Below, piece after piece: positions 54,619 to 64,000 of a stretch of DNA of 64,000 bases. Positions within the stretch are counted from its first letter, which is position 1. Each line of letters opens with the position of its first letter. The stretch is from contig BCJJ01000038.1 in NCBI GenBank assembly GCA_039545355.1, forward strand, positions 1 through 64,000, given 5' to 3'. This stretch comes from Trichosporon coremiiforme (Eukaryota > Basidiomycota > Tremellomycetes > Trichosporonales > Trichosporonaceae). The notes below the pieces were generated by a model that saw nothing but the letters and a program-made list of their open reading frames with translations, was not told where the DNA came from and made no database searches. Made by a program: the position numbers and the translations under genes.

Positions 54619-57600
54619 ATGGTAGCGGACGATCCGTTCCAAGAGCCACCTGAGACGCCACCCCCTTTGACCACACGCCCCTTATCGACTGGACCTTCCC
54701 GGCCGATTCTCCGGGTTCACTCTGAAAATGATCTTGCCAGACCTGAAGATCATCAGCACGGCGTAGGGCACACGCAGCAGAACTCGGCTGGTGGATCTGG
54801 ATCACGCACCCCGGCTCGTCGTGTGCAGTGGACGACCGATCACATCGTCAACCTCCCTCCGCTATCTTCGTCGCCGAAGCCCTTTGAGGAGGTCGAGCTC
54901 CAGGATCTCGGGACCGACGGCGTTGCCACCCACACCGTCCATCCGTCGAATCTTCCTGAAGTTGACAGCGCCCTCGAGCGTTTCCAGCGCCGCCGCAACC
55001 GACCCAGTCAGCTCTCCCTTGCCTCAGGTGTCTCGTCTGCCGACTTGAGCGACATTGCGTCTGGTGATGGAGACGAGGAAGACTACGACTACCGGTTAGA
55101 TGTCGCCGGTGAGCGTGCGGCTGAGCAGGCGCATCGCCACCACTTCCAACTCCATCATCACCATGGGGCTCCCGATGCCGAGCAAGGAGAGCACAACACC
55201 GAGCAGGACCTCCTGGACAACCCGCTCCGCGACAACGTCGACCACTATGTTCCTCTCGGAGAGACGGACGGTCTCCCTGGACAGGCGGCGCAGGATCTGG
55301 CCAAGGCCCACGACATTGTGCGCGCCCACACAGGACGATGGGCTGGACTCCGACGACGTGTGATGCGCGGAAGCGTCAAGAAGATGGGCGCGGGCGACCA
55401 CCATGCCGAGACGAATGGGCACTCGTCGGATCTTAACGAGAAGTCCCGCACGAGCACCGACACCACCACGAGCGACCGGCCCTTGAACCCTCCGAGCAAC
55501 GATCTGGACGCGCACCTCGGCGGCACCAGGAGCGCCACCGGTGCTTTGCCTCCTGGCGGACCTACCTCTGTGCTGGGAACTCTGCTCCAGCTGCAGGCCC
55601 TCGAGAACGATCACTCCCGCCCTGGCACCGGTGTGTCGACTGCGACAACCACCGCCGTCAACTCTGCCGCCACGACCCCGACAAGTTCGCGGCCGCCGTC
55701 GCCGACCGAAACCCCAAGGGAGGAAATTTGCGACCCGATGCAGACCTCCCGGCCAGTGTCCTTGGGTGACCAGAGCCCTCACCAACCGCACGCGCCGACT
55801 CCCGTCCGTCCTCACCATCATCGCGGGTGGTCCATGTGGTCGAGGACGTCGTCGCCCGACTCGAGCCATTCGCCGGCGTTTGGGAAGCATCATCGGACGA
55901 AGAGCGCCCAGTCGCTCGCCAGCCGCGTCGCTCAGTCCGACCAGGGCTTCTTTGGAACGCTTAACAAGTTCCACAGCCATTTCAACGACCGACCGAAGGG
56001 CGCGCGATCCGCCGGAGGCACCATCGGCGGCCTGGTCGCCTCGACCGGTGCCATGGCTGCTCCGCTGGTTCCTGACCGCGCGGCCAACGTTATCAACCCC
56101 CGCCGCCCGGGAGTCGTCATCGACAGGTATCACCTCGATGATCAACCCGCCGTGCGGCACACCCGTCGTTCTGTGGCCTATGAGACTAAGAGTTTACCGG
56201 GCACGCCGATGCGAGTCTCCTCTCCGCCGCCGCCGGAATCTTCGCCGAACAACTTTGCGCAGAGGACGCAGAACAACAGCGAGGACTTCCTCCCGCGCCA
56301 CAAGTCGGCCGACGACATGCTGGCCATGCGCAACAACACACAGTCCGAAAAGGGTTTACCAACATCCGACTCCATGACAACGCTCACGACCGCTGGAGTG
56401 CCAACGGCGCCCCTCTCCACGCCAGCCGAGGGTCCCATCATGATGAAGACGAGCAAGCAAGCGCACTGGAAGGTCCCGACGCCGCTCAAGTCTCCCGCGA
56501 CCGGTCTGAAGAAAGCGGAGAAATGGGTCGAGCACCGCGCCCCGCTGTATCGCCCAAAGACCCGCGAGGCGAGTATGACCGAGGAGGAGAAGGACAAGGT
56601 TCGCCGGCGTAAGGAGCTAAAGGCGAAGAAGGAGCGTGAGAAGCGCAAGGCCAAGGAGCGACAGTACATCGTCCGTCACGTTGCGCAGATCATTTTCCGA
56701 CAAAAGTTCCTTCTGCAGCTTGCGCGTGCGCTGATGATGTTCGGCTCGCCTTCGCACCGTCTCGAGACGCAGATCCAGGCCACAGCCAAAGTCCTCGGTC
56801 TGAACGTGCAGGTCGTGTACATCCCCGGTGTCATGCTGGTCTCCTTCGCGGACGACAACACGCACACAACAGAAGTCAAGTTCTTGAAGCAACAGACAGG
56901 TCTTGACCTCGGCAAACTCCTCCTGGTGCATAACATCTACTGGATGGTCGTCTACGACAAGGTGTCGGCCGAGGCGGCGACGCTGCAGCTGGACAACCTC
57001 ATGCGCTCTCCGCCAGAGTACAACTGGTGGCAGACTATCCTTATCGCCGGCCTCTGCTCATCGTTCGTCGTCGTTTTCGCGTTCTATGCTTCCTTCATTG
57101 ACGCCCTCATCTGTGCGCCTCTCGGCATGATCATGGCCAGCGTGCAGATGCTTGCAGCCAAGAACGACCTGTTCTCGAATGTGTTCGAGATTGCCATCGC
57201 GACGCTCATTTCGTGGATCGCCGCTGTGCTGTCCCGCACCAAAGTGCTGTGCTACACGGCCATGGTGTCCGGTGGTGTGGTCCTCATTCTGCCTGGTTAC
57301 ATCGTGTTGACTGGAGCGCTCGAGCTCGCCGCGCGCAACATTACAGCAGGCGCGGTCCGCATGGGCTACTCGGTCATCTACTCGCTCTTCCTCGGATTCG
57401 GCATCTCGATCGGTGCCGAGATCTACTCGAAGATGTTTGGAGCCAACCTGGCGACGGCCAAGAACTGGGACTGCTCCCAGACTCACGACCCGAACAGGTG
57501 GTACCAGATGACACCCAGTGGGTACTGGTACTACCTGTGTGTGCCGGCGTACGCGCTTGTGCTATCGCTGCGCAACCAGCAGCCGCTGTTCGCAAAGGAG

Positions 57601-58008
57601 CTGCCGGTCATGGTGCTCATCGCCTGTGCGGGCTGGGCCGTGAACCATTTCTCAGCGTACGCCTTCGGCGGACGTTCCGACATTGTCTCCGCCCTCGGTG
57701 CCTTCACAGTCGGTATCTTGGGCAACATCTACGGCCGCTTCTTCAGCAACGGCGCCTCCTTCCCCGTCATGGTCACTGGCATCCTGCTGCAGCTCCCCTC
57801 CGGTCTCAGCCAGGGCGGTATCTTCAACTTTGCGGCCGAGGGCAACGAAAGCAAGAACACGACCTCGCAGTACAGCCAGGGCTTCAGCGTCGCGCAGCAG
57901 CTCGTGTCCGTCGCTATCGGTCTCACCGTTGGCCTCTTCGTCGCTGCCGTCGTCACCCACCCCCTCGGAGGAAGCAAGCGCCGCGGGTCCGGCATTTTCT
58001 CCTTCTAA
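54619..58008 (+). CDS. Prm10/ThrE-type multipass membrane protein
   Basis: Single-exon gene of 1129 residues. The first 660 residues are disordered, rich in Ser, Pro, Thr and His, with many potential phosphosites. A Lys/Arg/Glu-rich helix (KDKVRRRKELKAKKEREKRK, about 657-676) leads to the ThrE domain (from about 699). It starts QLARALMMFGSPSHRLE and is followed by about ten membrane helices in two blocks. Bacterial ThrE exports threonine and serine; fungal Prm10-type proteins carry the same two modules, and yeast Prm10 is known only as a pheromone-regulated membrane protein. Conserved features here are YIPGVMLVSFADD, GGVVLILPGYIVLTGALELA and GNIYGRFFSNGASFPVMVTG. Substrate and membrane are not known; transport of a small molecule is inference. 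Confidence 0.85.
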   Translation: MVADDPFQEPPETPPPLTTRPLSTGPSRPILRVHSENDLARPEDHQHGVGHTQQNSAGGSGSRTPARRVQWTTDHIVNLPPLSSSPKPFEEVELQDLGTDGVATHTVHPSNLPEVDSALERFQRRRNRPSQLSLASGVSSADLSDIASGDGDEEDYDYRLDVAGERAAEQAHRHHFQLHHHHGAPDAEQGEHNTEQDLLDNPLRDNVDHYVPLGETDGLPGQAAQDLAKAHDIVRAHTGRWAGLRRRVMRGSVKKMGAGDHHAETNGHSSDLNEKSRTSTDTTTSDRPLNPPSNDLDAHLGGTRSATGALPPGGPTSVLGTLLQLQALENDHSRPGTGVSTATTTAVNSAATTPTSSRPPSPTETPREEICDPMQTSRPVSLGDQSPHQPHAPTPVRPHHHRGWSMWSRTSSPDSSHSPAFGKHHRTKSAQSLASRVAQSDQGFFGTLNKFHSHFNDRPKGARSAGGTIGGLVASTGAMAAPLVPDRAANVINPRRPGVVIDRYHLDDQPAVRHTRRSVAYETKSLPGTPMRVSSPPPPESSPNNFAQRTQNNSEDFLPRHKSADDMLAMRNNTQSEKGLPTSDSMTTLTTAGVPTAPLSTPAEGPIMMKTSKQAHWKVPTPLKSPATGLKKAEKWVEHRAPLYRPKTREASMTEEEKDKVRRRKELKAKKEREKRKAKERQYIVRHVAQIIFRQKFLLQLARALMMFGSPSHRLETQIQATAKVLGLNVQVVYIPGVMLVSFADDNTHTTEVKFLKQQTGLDLGKLLLVHNIYWMVVYDKVSAEAATLQLDNLMRSPPEYNWWQTILIAGLCSSFVVVFAFYASFIDALICAPLGMIMASVQMLAAKNDLFSNVFEIAIATLISWIAAVLSRTKVLCYTAMVSGGVVLILPGYIVLTGALELAARNITAGAVRMGYSVIYSLFLGFGISIGAEIYSKMFGANLATAKNWDCSQTHDPNRWYQMTPSGYWYYLCVPAYALVLSLRNQQPLFAKELPVMVLIACAGWAVNHFSAYAFGGRSDIVSALGAFTVGILGNIYGRFFSNGASFPVMVTGILLQLPSGLSQGGIFNFAAEGNESKNTTSQYSQGFSVAQQLVSVAIGLTVGLFVAAVVTHPLGGSKRRGSGIFSF

Positions 58009-58528
58009 CTTCATCTCTTCGCTCGTGCGGCCGCGCCCACCTGCGTCACCTGTGACACATATAGACTTCTAGATTCCCTCATCAACATTGCCACACTACG
58101 CACAACCCTTGTAGCATCTCCAACCTCATGCATTAATAGCAATAATGAAGCGAGCAAGGCGAGCACAGTCATTCTTACAGGAACAGCGACCTCGACGGCC
58201 AGTTTAGAACGAGCGCGATAGGGTCCGGTGAATGACGTCGCAGTGCCACTCATGGATCCTACGTCCATGTCTGCGTCGCTCGGCGTGGAGGTCCGCGTCT
58301 CTCACGGCTCGTCAGCCAGAACGCCTAGTCCCGCAACTCCACCCCCTCGCTCTTACAGCCCCAGCGATGTCCTGTACATGAAGTCCTGAACCAGGAAAGC
58401 TTCGGCGGTGCGTCGGGCCGCTCCACGGCGGACCCAGCCTCAGGCTCCCCGCATCCTGACCTCCCTGAAGCCGAGTGCTCGGCGAGCTCGGCGTCTCGGC
58501 GTGCTCGGCGTTTCCCCCCTTCCCCCCC

Positions 58529-58577
<49 letters not shown>

Positions 58578-59368
58578 CCCGGAGTTCCCCCGCTGCCCCA
58601 CAGCTCGGCACCGACGCTTGGCGTGCTCGGTCTCCGGCCTCCAGCCCGCTCAGCGCACTTGCGCAGGCCGCAGACCGTAATCCAGTTTCCGTATCCCAGT
58701 CCCCGCAGAGAAGGGATGGAGTGAAGCGCGTCCTCGAGCTCTCCCGATCCGCTTCGCCCGCTACGCCCGCTGCGGCATCTCGTACATTCTCCCTTGCTTC
58801 TCCGGCTTCATTCCGAGATCTGACACGGGACTAACCTCTCTGGTCGCCTCCTGTCCGGCCTGTCCCCTCTGACGCTTCCGATCGCTCCGGTCCTGCCGTA
58901 GTGCTTCAATTTACGTTGGATTGGAAGCTTCATTACCATGTCTCAGGCTAGCGTTCTTGCAGCGGCTCTGCGACCCGGTTTGTTTCACGCCATTACCCTT
59001 CATGTACGATTGCAGCAGCATGAAGACGGAAAAAAGACCGGTTAGGTGTTCATCGTTACACTGATCGTACATAACACAAGACCTGAAGTGTTGTTTGTTG
59101 GCTCATTGGTATCTCCAAAATGAAATGGAAAGATAAGGGTCCGTTTGTTAATTCGGCCACACATGATCACACGGACTCATGATGGGTCGGGGGTACAGCG
59201 TTCCTGGGGGTCGGCAGCGATGGCGCTCGAGGAGGTTCGAGGCTGAAGACGCCGCAGTCGTTGGGGAGTGATGAGAGCTGGGGTATCGAGATGGGTTGGT
59301 GATGGCTCCGTTACAGGATGGCCCCTGTGTGCGTTGACAGCTGATAGAGGACGAGATACTTTCTACCA
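58009..59368. other. Convergent intergenic region with a long poly-C tract
   Basis: 1.36 kb between two 3' ends. It contains repeats of ctcggcg (about 58470-58510) and a C homopolymer. No gene-like frame recognised outside low-complexity sequence. Confidence 0.5.
58530..58573. repeat. Poly-C homopolymer, 44 bases
   Basis: An uninterrupted run of 44 C follows two shorter C runs, making a C-rich tract of about 60 bp. On the other strand it is poly-G. The exact length may be an assembly estimate. Confidence 0.8.
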
Positions 59369-62300
59369 CTAGAGTTCAATGATCTCGCCAGTGCAGCGCC
59401 TGCAGCTGTGCCGGAAGTCGATGTCGCACCCCGGTGCCACAGAGCCGTACTGCCGCTCGCTGCGCGACTGCTTCACGAGCGTCGTGAGCTGCTTCTTAGG
59501 CGAGACACTGGACGGCGTGATGGAAATCAACGGCACTTGCGGAGGGGTTGATCGATTGAGGTAACCGGACAGGAAGCTGAGACCGAAACCCGCACTCGCC
59601 AACTGGCGCTCCGGCGTCGTCTGGACAGGCTGTGACACGTGCGCGGTGTGTGTCGTGTGCGGCGACTGCGGGAAAGCTGAGACCGATGGGGGCGAACGAG
59701 CGATCGCGCTGATGGGTCGGGGACGGCCACTTCCGTTGCTAGTGTATGCGGTCCTGGTAGGGGAGATGGGCGTGACTAGGGAGCTGTTACTGTCATCAAC
59801 AACGAACGGGGGCAGCTCGAACGTTTGCTCCGTGGGCGACGGCTGCACAGTTCCCCACCCAAGTCCGCCAGGAACGGATATGCTTGGAGCAGGTCGAACA
59901 GGACGGGCGCGGGACAGACCGAAGAACGACTCGCGCTTGCTCTCGCGGCTACTCTTGTCGACCGGTCCCTGAGGGAAACCCCAACCACCGCGCATGCGAA
60001 TGAGGTTGGGGTCCTGGTTATCCTCCTGGCCGTAGGCTTGATTGTATGCTCCCGCTTCGAGACCGTAGTCGTAGGTGTCAACGTCGTCGTAGATATCAGC
60101 GTCCTCGTACGCCTCGGCAGGAGTCGACATAGCGCCAGAGATCGAGTTCATGTGCTGTCTCGACTTTGGCGTGGACGGGAGTTGGTGGGGCGACACATGG
60201 GGAGTCTTGTGCAGAGCGTCGAGCATGGCCTGCAGCTCAACTGCCTGTGCGACCGCCTCAGCCTTCTCCTTGCGTTCGCGCTCAAGTGCGGCAGTCAGGC
60301 CGAACAGTTGCTCGCGCATCTCCGCGATGAGGCGAGCTTGGGCGGCTTCGTGCTCCTCTGCGGCCGACGGTCGAGTGGGCGCGGCGGACGAAACTGTCAA
60401 AAGTCGGTCGCCCAGCTTGCGCACGCGTTCCCGGAGTTGGGCAGATTCCCGACGTTCAGCCTCGTACTTGTCCTCCAAGCCCTTGCAGCGTTTTCGCCAC
60501 AGCTCCACGTCCTCCCGAAGAGCATCGCGCTCGAGTTCCATGTCGATACGATCGCGGCTGTCCCTCTTCGTCCAGAACGGGCTGTCGAAGCTGTCGCGCG
60601 TGTTCGCCTCGTCGTCACCGTCTTCGTCGGCTTCGCTGACCTCTCCAAGCACACGCCCCGAAGTGCCAGTGAGGCCGAGTATCAGGCTCCGGGGACGAGG
60701 GCACGAGCGACCCATGGATCTCGCGGATCCAGATTCGTCGATGGATGAAGTCGGCGACAGCATGTCCTCACCACGAGAGCTTCCATAGTCCCGAGAGGAG
60801 CCGCTGCCGCTGTCGTCCTTCTTGTAAGAGATAGAGCTGGTTCGCGAAGTGCGGGGATAAGACCCGGTCGATAAGGGCCTAGGCTTGCTGGGGCTGGGTG
60901 TGGATCCAAACCAATCCGTCGAGGTGTCCAGAGGACGAGGACGTCCACCTGAACGGCCGGCCGAACCAAACCCCGCGGGGCTCTTCGTCGGCGTTTCGCG
61001 CGACTGAGAGAGGGTGCGCGAAAAGCTCTGCAGAACGTCGGGGTTGGAACTGCGACGACCAGATGACGAGACCGACGAAACAAGGTGGAGTTGGCGAAGG
61101 CGGGAGGGTGTCGGAGCGGAGGGCGTCGATTCGTCGGTTGACAATGTCATGTCGGATGGCGCGGCTTCGAGGTGCTGGTTGCTGTCCTCCTCTTCCGCCG
61201 CCTCCTCTGACTCTGTTTCATCCTCTTCAGCCAGTACGCCCAGACCACCGTTCAGAAGCACGGACGAGGGGCGTGGCGTGGGCTCCGGGAGGTCAAAGCT
61301 GAAACCGGAAAAGGGTGTCTCCTCCTTGACTTCGAAACGCTGCGAGACAGCCGTCCAGCGATCAGCCTCATCAAATGTCGACCAGGGTAGCGGAGACGTG
61401 ATGCCGAATGAGCTGCTTGAGGCGGAGTTGACTGTCAAAGACGAAGGGCGACTTGAGGACGCGGCCGACGTACACGTAGCGGACTGCGGGCGAGAGGAGC
61501 AGGTAGACATGTCATCGTCGTCATCGTCGAATGACGGGAGGACGATCTCACCCTTGGCCGCACTTGATACGGGGACGGTAGGAGGGGCCACACCACCCGT
61601 CAGCTTGTCGAGGGCGCGGCGACGCGACTCCTCCTTCTCCTTGTCACTGGGCTCAAACTTGAGACGCGAACCAGTCGTGGGAGCATTCGTTCGGCGATCC
61701 GTCGAGGCAGGGATCGTTGGTGAGGAGGCCGCCGAGACGCTGGAGAAGTTGGGAGAGGGTAACCCCAAAGACGTCGGCCGTCCTCCCAGCTTCAGATTGG
61801 GGAGAGAAATCGACTCGGATCGGTTGTGCGAGTGACGCTTGCGGTGGGGCTGAGGGGAGGTTGACCTCGTGAGCTCAGACGAGAGATCGAGCGGAACAGG
61901 CAGCGCAGCCGACGAGGACATGAGGCGCGCCGAGAGCGGGCGGCGGGGAGCGAAGGGGGCCGAGAACGAGTGCGATGACATGTGCGTCGTGTCGCGGAGC
62001 GAGAAGGACAGCGGCCGACGACGGTTGTTCATCTGCTGCGGCGCCTTGGAGCCGAAGCTGAACGAGGACAGTCGGTTGATGGCCGCCTCCTCCTCCTCGT
62101 CGTGGTTGTTTTCCTTGTCCTCGTCACATCCAGGAAGACGGCCCGCCTGAGCAGGGGGAGTCGCAGGCGTCGTGACGATTTCCCGCGGTGCACCCTTCGC
62201 GTGATCCGCAGCACTGCACGGTCCCTCACTCTCTCCCTCCGTCCCTTCGTCGGTCTGTTCGCTGCTGTGCTCGAGAGGCGGAACGTCGAAAAGTCCCATG

Positions 62301-62794
62301 ACGCTGGGACGGTCCGTCTGCTCTGCCGAGCTCGACATGGGCGCCTGTCGCGGCCAAGAGAAGGACGAGTTCTGGCGACGGTGAGAGGAGAGTGCGCGAC
62401 TACCGACCCTGTTATGTCTGGGGCGAGACATTGACTGGCTAAAATTGAAGGCATCCTGGCTCGCTGCGGGTTTGGCCGACTGCGAGATGGGCTCCTCCAA
62501 TGTCCCTTCACTCAGATGCGGAAGAACGACACCGTTGGGCACACGGCGCAGAGACGAGGGAAGCCCACTGGTGCTTTTCGAAGGTGACGATGACGGCGAA
62601 GACGACGCGTGCGATGAGGAAGACTGTGTGGTTGATTTTGAGGCGCGGTACTGTTTGAGCTGCGAGCATTGTGTCAGTTCGAGGAAACCTTTCATCGCGT
62701 AAGATCGACCCAAGACACTTACCTTTTTCTTCGCCGAGGAGAGCTTGTGGGCCCTCTGCGCGTCAGATTCGACAACGGCAGCGGCGGTGGTCAT
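59369..62794 (-). CDS. Large coiled-coil protein with golgin-like N-terminal motif
   Basis: Two exons on the complement (62723-62794, 59369-62659) encode 1120 residues. The 63-nt intron has perfect GTAAGT, CTGAC and CAG signals but is a multiple of three without a stop, so the unspliced frame stays open. Splicing creates AHKLSSAKKKLKQYRASKS, close to the AxAKKKLRxYQ motif at the N-terminus of GM130/Bug1-type golgins. The next 650 residues are Ser-rich and disordered. A coiled coil spans about residues 725-842 (RDRIDMELERDALREDVELW and onward, RLIAEMREQLFGLTAALERE). The C-terminus has CDIDFRHSCRRC, a CxxC-like pair. A role as a Golgi or cortical scaffold is inferred from the motif; no enzyme domain is present. 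Confidence 0.72.
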   Translation of the reverse strand: MTTAAAVVESDAQRAHKLSSAKKKVSVLGRSYAMKGFLELTQCSQLKQYRASKSTTQSSSSHASSSPSSSPSKSTSGLPSSLRRVPNGVVLPHLSEGTLEEPISQSAKPAASQDAFNFSQSMSRPRHNRVGSRALSSHRRQNSSFSWPRQAPMSSSAEQTDRPSVMGLFDVPPLEHSSEQTDEGTEGESEGPCSAADHAKGAPREIVTTPATPPAQAGRLPGCDEDKENNHDEEEEAAINRLSSFSFGSKAPQQMNNRRRPLSFSLRDTTHMSSHSFSAPFAPRRPLSARLMSSSAALPVPLDLSSELTRSTSPQPHRKRHSHNRSESISLPNLKLGGRPTSLGLPSPNFSSVSAASSPTIPASTDRRTNAPTTGSRLKFEPSDKEKEESRRRALDKLTGGVAPPTVPVSSAAKGEIVLPSFDDDDDDMSTCSSRPQSATCTSAASSSRPSSLTVNSASSSSFGITSPLPWSTFDEADRWTAVSQRFEVKEETPFSGFSFDLPEPTPRPSSVLLNGGLGVLAEEDETESEEAAEEEDSNQHLEAAPSDMTLSTDESTPSAPTPSRLRQLHLVSSVSSSGRRSSNPDVLQSFSRTLSQSRETPTKSPAGFGSAGRSGGRPRPLDTSTDWFGSTPSPSKPRPLSTGSYPRTSRTSSISYKKDDSGSGSSRDYGSSRGEDMLSPTSSIDESGSARSMGRSCPRPRSLILGLTGTSGRVLGEVSEADEDGDDEANTRDSFDSPFWTKRDSRDRIDMELERDALREDVELWRKRCKGLEDKYEAERRESAQLRERVRKLGDRLLTVSSAAPTRPSAAEEHEAAQARLIAEMREQLFGLTAALERERKEKAEAVAQAVELQAMLDALHKTPHVSPHQLPSTPKSRQHMNSISGAMSTPAEAYEDADIYDDVDTYDYGLEAGAYNQAYGQEDNQDPNLIRMRGGWGFPQGPVDKSSRESKRESFFGLSRARPVRPAPSISVPGGLGWGTVQPSPTEQTFELPPFVVDDSNSSLVTPISPTRTAYTSNGSGRPRPISAIARSPPSVSAFPQSPHTTHTAHVSQPVQTTPERQLASAGFGLSFLSGYLNRSTPPQVPLISITPSSVSPKKQLTTLVKQSRSERQYGSVAPGCDIDFRHSCRRCTGEIIEL

Positions 62795-63778
62795 GGTTGC
62801 AGTTTCTCAGCACTCGACGAGCACTCGAAGCGCCGACGAGGGTGGCAAATGCCGATCAACAAACTCTTTCAACGTGCGCGCGCGTCAAGGATGGGAGCGG
62901 TAGTCGGTGCGCGAGATCGGTTGGGGTGATTGATGCAGGAGCGGCGACCGAGCGCGTTTGGATAAGCGTAGGAAAGAGAGCGTGGATCGAAAGGAGTGAC
63001 GGCGGTCGGAAGGGAGGGACGGAGGCGGGGTGTGGTGTGTCGCGAGGTGACCGAAGATGAACAAGACGTCGGCTCCAGGTGATGGTGATGAAGAGAAACA
63101 AAGAGTCGGAAGACGCGAGGAGCGGGTGATGGACTAGCGGTTGAGATGAAGATGACAATGCCCAGACGCTGGTGTCATTGATGGTTTGCTGGTTTCTGTG
63201 CTTCGCAAGGGACAGGGTAGGCGCCAGAGCCGGCAGAGCCAGAGCGATAGGGAACAGGGCGAGGAACCGTAAGGCAGGAGCCAGGAGCGAGGGTCAAGCA
63301 GCGCCGGCCGGACTGGAGGGTGAGCGAGGATTGCAGGAGTGCAATACCTGGCGCGCTCAAGGCCAACGGGGCCAGCCAAGCGCTAGGGAGCAAGTGTCGG
63401 TTCGGAGACGCGGTGGTCCTAGCTCGATACAGTCCCTGGACCGGAGTACGCCACGGCCACGGGCGTCAGTCGTCCCAAATCGAACGCGGGGTGTAGAGGG
63501 GTCACCGATCTAGCAAACCGGAAGCGTCGCTGTCGCAGTCGCAGTCGCAGTCAAAGTCGTCGTCCGGCAGACACACTGATGCTGGCGTGGAGCGGGTAGG
63601 TGGCGTTGTGAACGAGTGGGTGTAAGACTGTGGGCGGAGGAGGCAAGAAAGAAAAGGCGAGGATGAATGAATGGGTGGTGAATGAGGTGCAAGGTGAAGG
63701 AAGGTGGTTGCGGCTTCCAGGATCGAGGTTAGGAGGGTGGCCAGGGTCAGGTGCGGTGGTGGATCACTGGTGGAAGCG
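62795..63778. other. Upstream region of the golgin-like gene
   Basis: 984 bp, purine-rich on this strand near the gene (62930-63120), as in other minus-strand leaders here. No supported coding segment. A short dinucleotide-like repeat encoding Asp-Cys units (63527-63560, gtcgca/gtcaaa) is present. Confidence 0.4.
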
Positions 63779-64000
63779 CTAGAGTGAGTGCTGGGCAGCT
63801 GGGCATATGGGCATGCCGGGCATGCTGGGAGTGGCCGGCGAGCCCGGAGTGGCCGGAGTGGCCGGAGTGGCCGGAGTGGCCGGAGCCTTGTGTTGGTCTT
63901 GAACCTTGTGCAAAGGACTGGCTGGGCCGGCCGGGTGCTTTGGCTCGGGTCCTGTGCCCGACCGTCTGGACCTTTGGACACTCACCAGGGGAGACGAGGC
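63779..64000 (-). CDS. Possible C-terminal fragment of a Pro/Ala/Thr-rich protein at the right edge
   Basis: On the minus strand a frame is open from the window edge for 73 codons to a TAG at 63779. It encodes Pro/Ser-rich sequence with a tandem Pro-Ala-Thr repeat and a short end (MPICPAAQHSL). Near the edge there is also a GTGAGT donor (63988), so the segment could instead be intronic or leader sequence of a gene lying further right. Low confidence. Confidence 0.28.
   Translation of the reverse strand, partial: ASSPLVSVQRSRRSGTGPEPKHPAGPASPLHKVQDQHKAPATPATPATPATPGSPATPSMPGMPICPAAQHSL
63844..63879. repeat. 9-bp tandem repeat, 4 copies
   Basis: Unit ccggagtgg repeated four times, with degenerate copies on both sides. 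On the minus strand it reads Pro-Ala-Thr repeats in the possible edge CDS. Confidence 0.8.

Noticed and set aside
55096..56160. 354-codon minus-strand frame inside the Prm10-like gene
   Set aside because: Arg/Gly-rich shadow of a Ser/Pro-rich disordered coding region.
58312..58680. Open frames through the poly-C tract (poly-Pro or poly-Gly)
   Set aside because: They are open only because the homopolymer lacks stops.

Overview
This is a nuclear segment of a basidiomycetous yeast or fungus. Almost every gene is broken by very short introns (mostly 32-65 nt) with GTGAGT/GTAAGT donors, CTAAC/CTGAC branch sites and CAG/TAG acceptors. The DNA is GC-rich, codons end mostly in C or G, and genes sit on both strands with no operons. 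The gene content suggests Tremellomycetes, possibly Trichosporonales; this placement is inference, not shown by a marker gene. I see no transposon, CRISPR array, rRNA gene, convincing tRNA gene or viral element.

Layout. 0-9.4 kb: edge of an unknown Gln-rich protein, an Nhx1-type Na+/H+ exchanger, divergent LSM6 and CBF1, an unknown Pro/Ser-rich protein and an alpha-arrestin with a cysteine-rich tail. 10-18.7 kb: wax-synthase-like acyltransferase, Rieske protein (RIP1), RNase III-like mitoribosomal protein, YhhN/TMEM86 membrane protein, secreted purine nucleoside permease. 19.7-28 kb: small secreted ricin-B-like lectin, complex I LYR subunit NDUFB9, small PPxY protein, RPC40, RAD54, RWD/DUF1115 protein. 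28.7-34 kb: SDR oxidoreductase, PfkB kinase (Mak32-like), unknown protein, glutamine synthetase. 34-42 kb: a 3 kb gene-poor stretch, a His-rich type II membrane protein, NECAP, a secreted GH13 alpha-amylase. 42-49.4 kb: SNF2-RING translocase with a SUMO-interacting motif and three small unknown genes. 51-63 kb: GOT1 reconstructed from seven small exons, a Prm10/ThrE-type transporter and a golgin-like coiled-coil protein. The right edge may hold the end of one more gene.

The genes are mostly housekeeping: mitochondrial respiration and translation (RIP1, NDUFB9, RNase III-like protein), homologous recombination (RAD54, SNF2-RING), Golgi and endocytic traffic (GOT1, golgin-like protein, NECAP, alpha-arrestin, NHX1) and nitrogen or carbon acquisition (GLN1 and the permease, each with GATAAG sites upstream; amylase). 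I found no self-contained novel defence, mobile or biosynthetic system. The points most worth following are unusual gene structures: a 9-nt micro-exon, an intron that keeps the frame open, long GOT1 introns, a 483-nt GLN1 leader intron and one gene with a non-AG splice junction. To these add the arrestin with cysteine motifs, a His-rich membrane protein and the secreted lectin.
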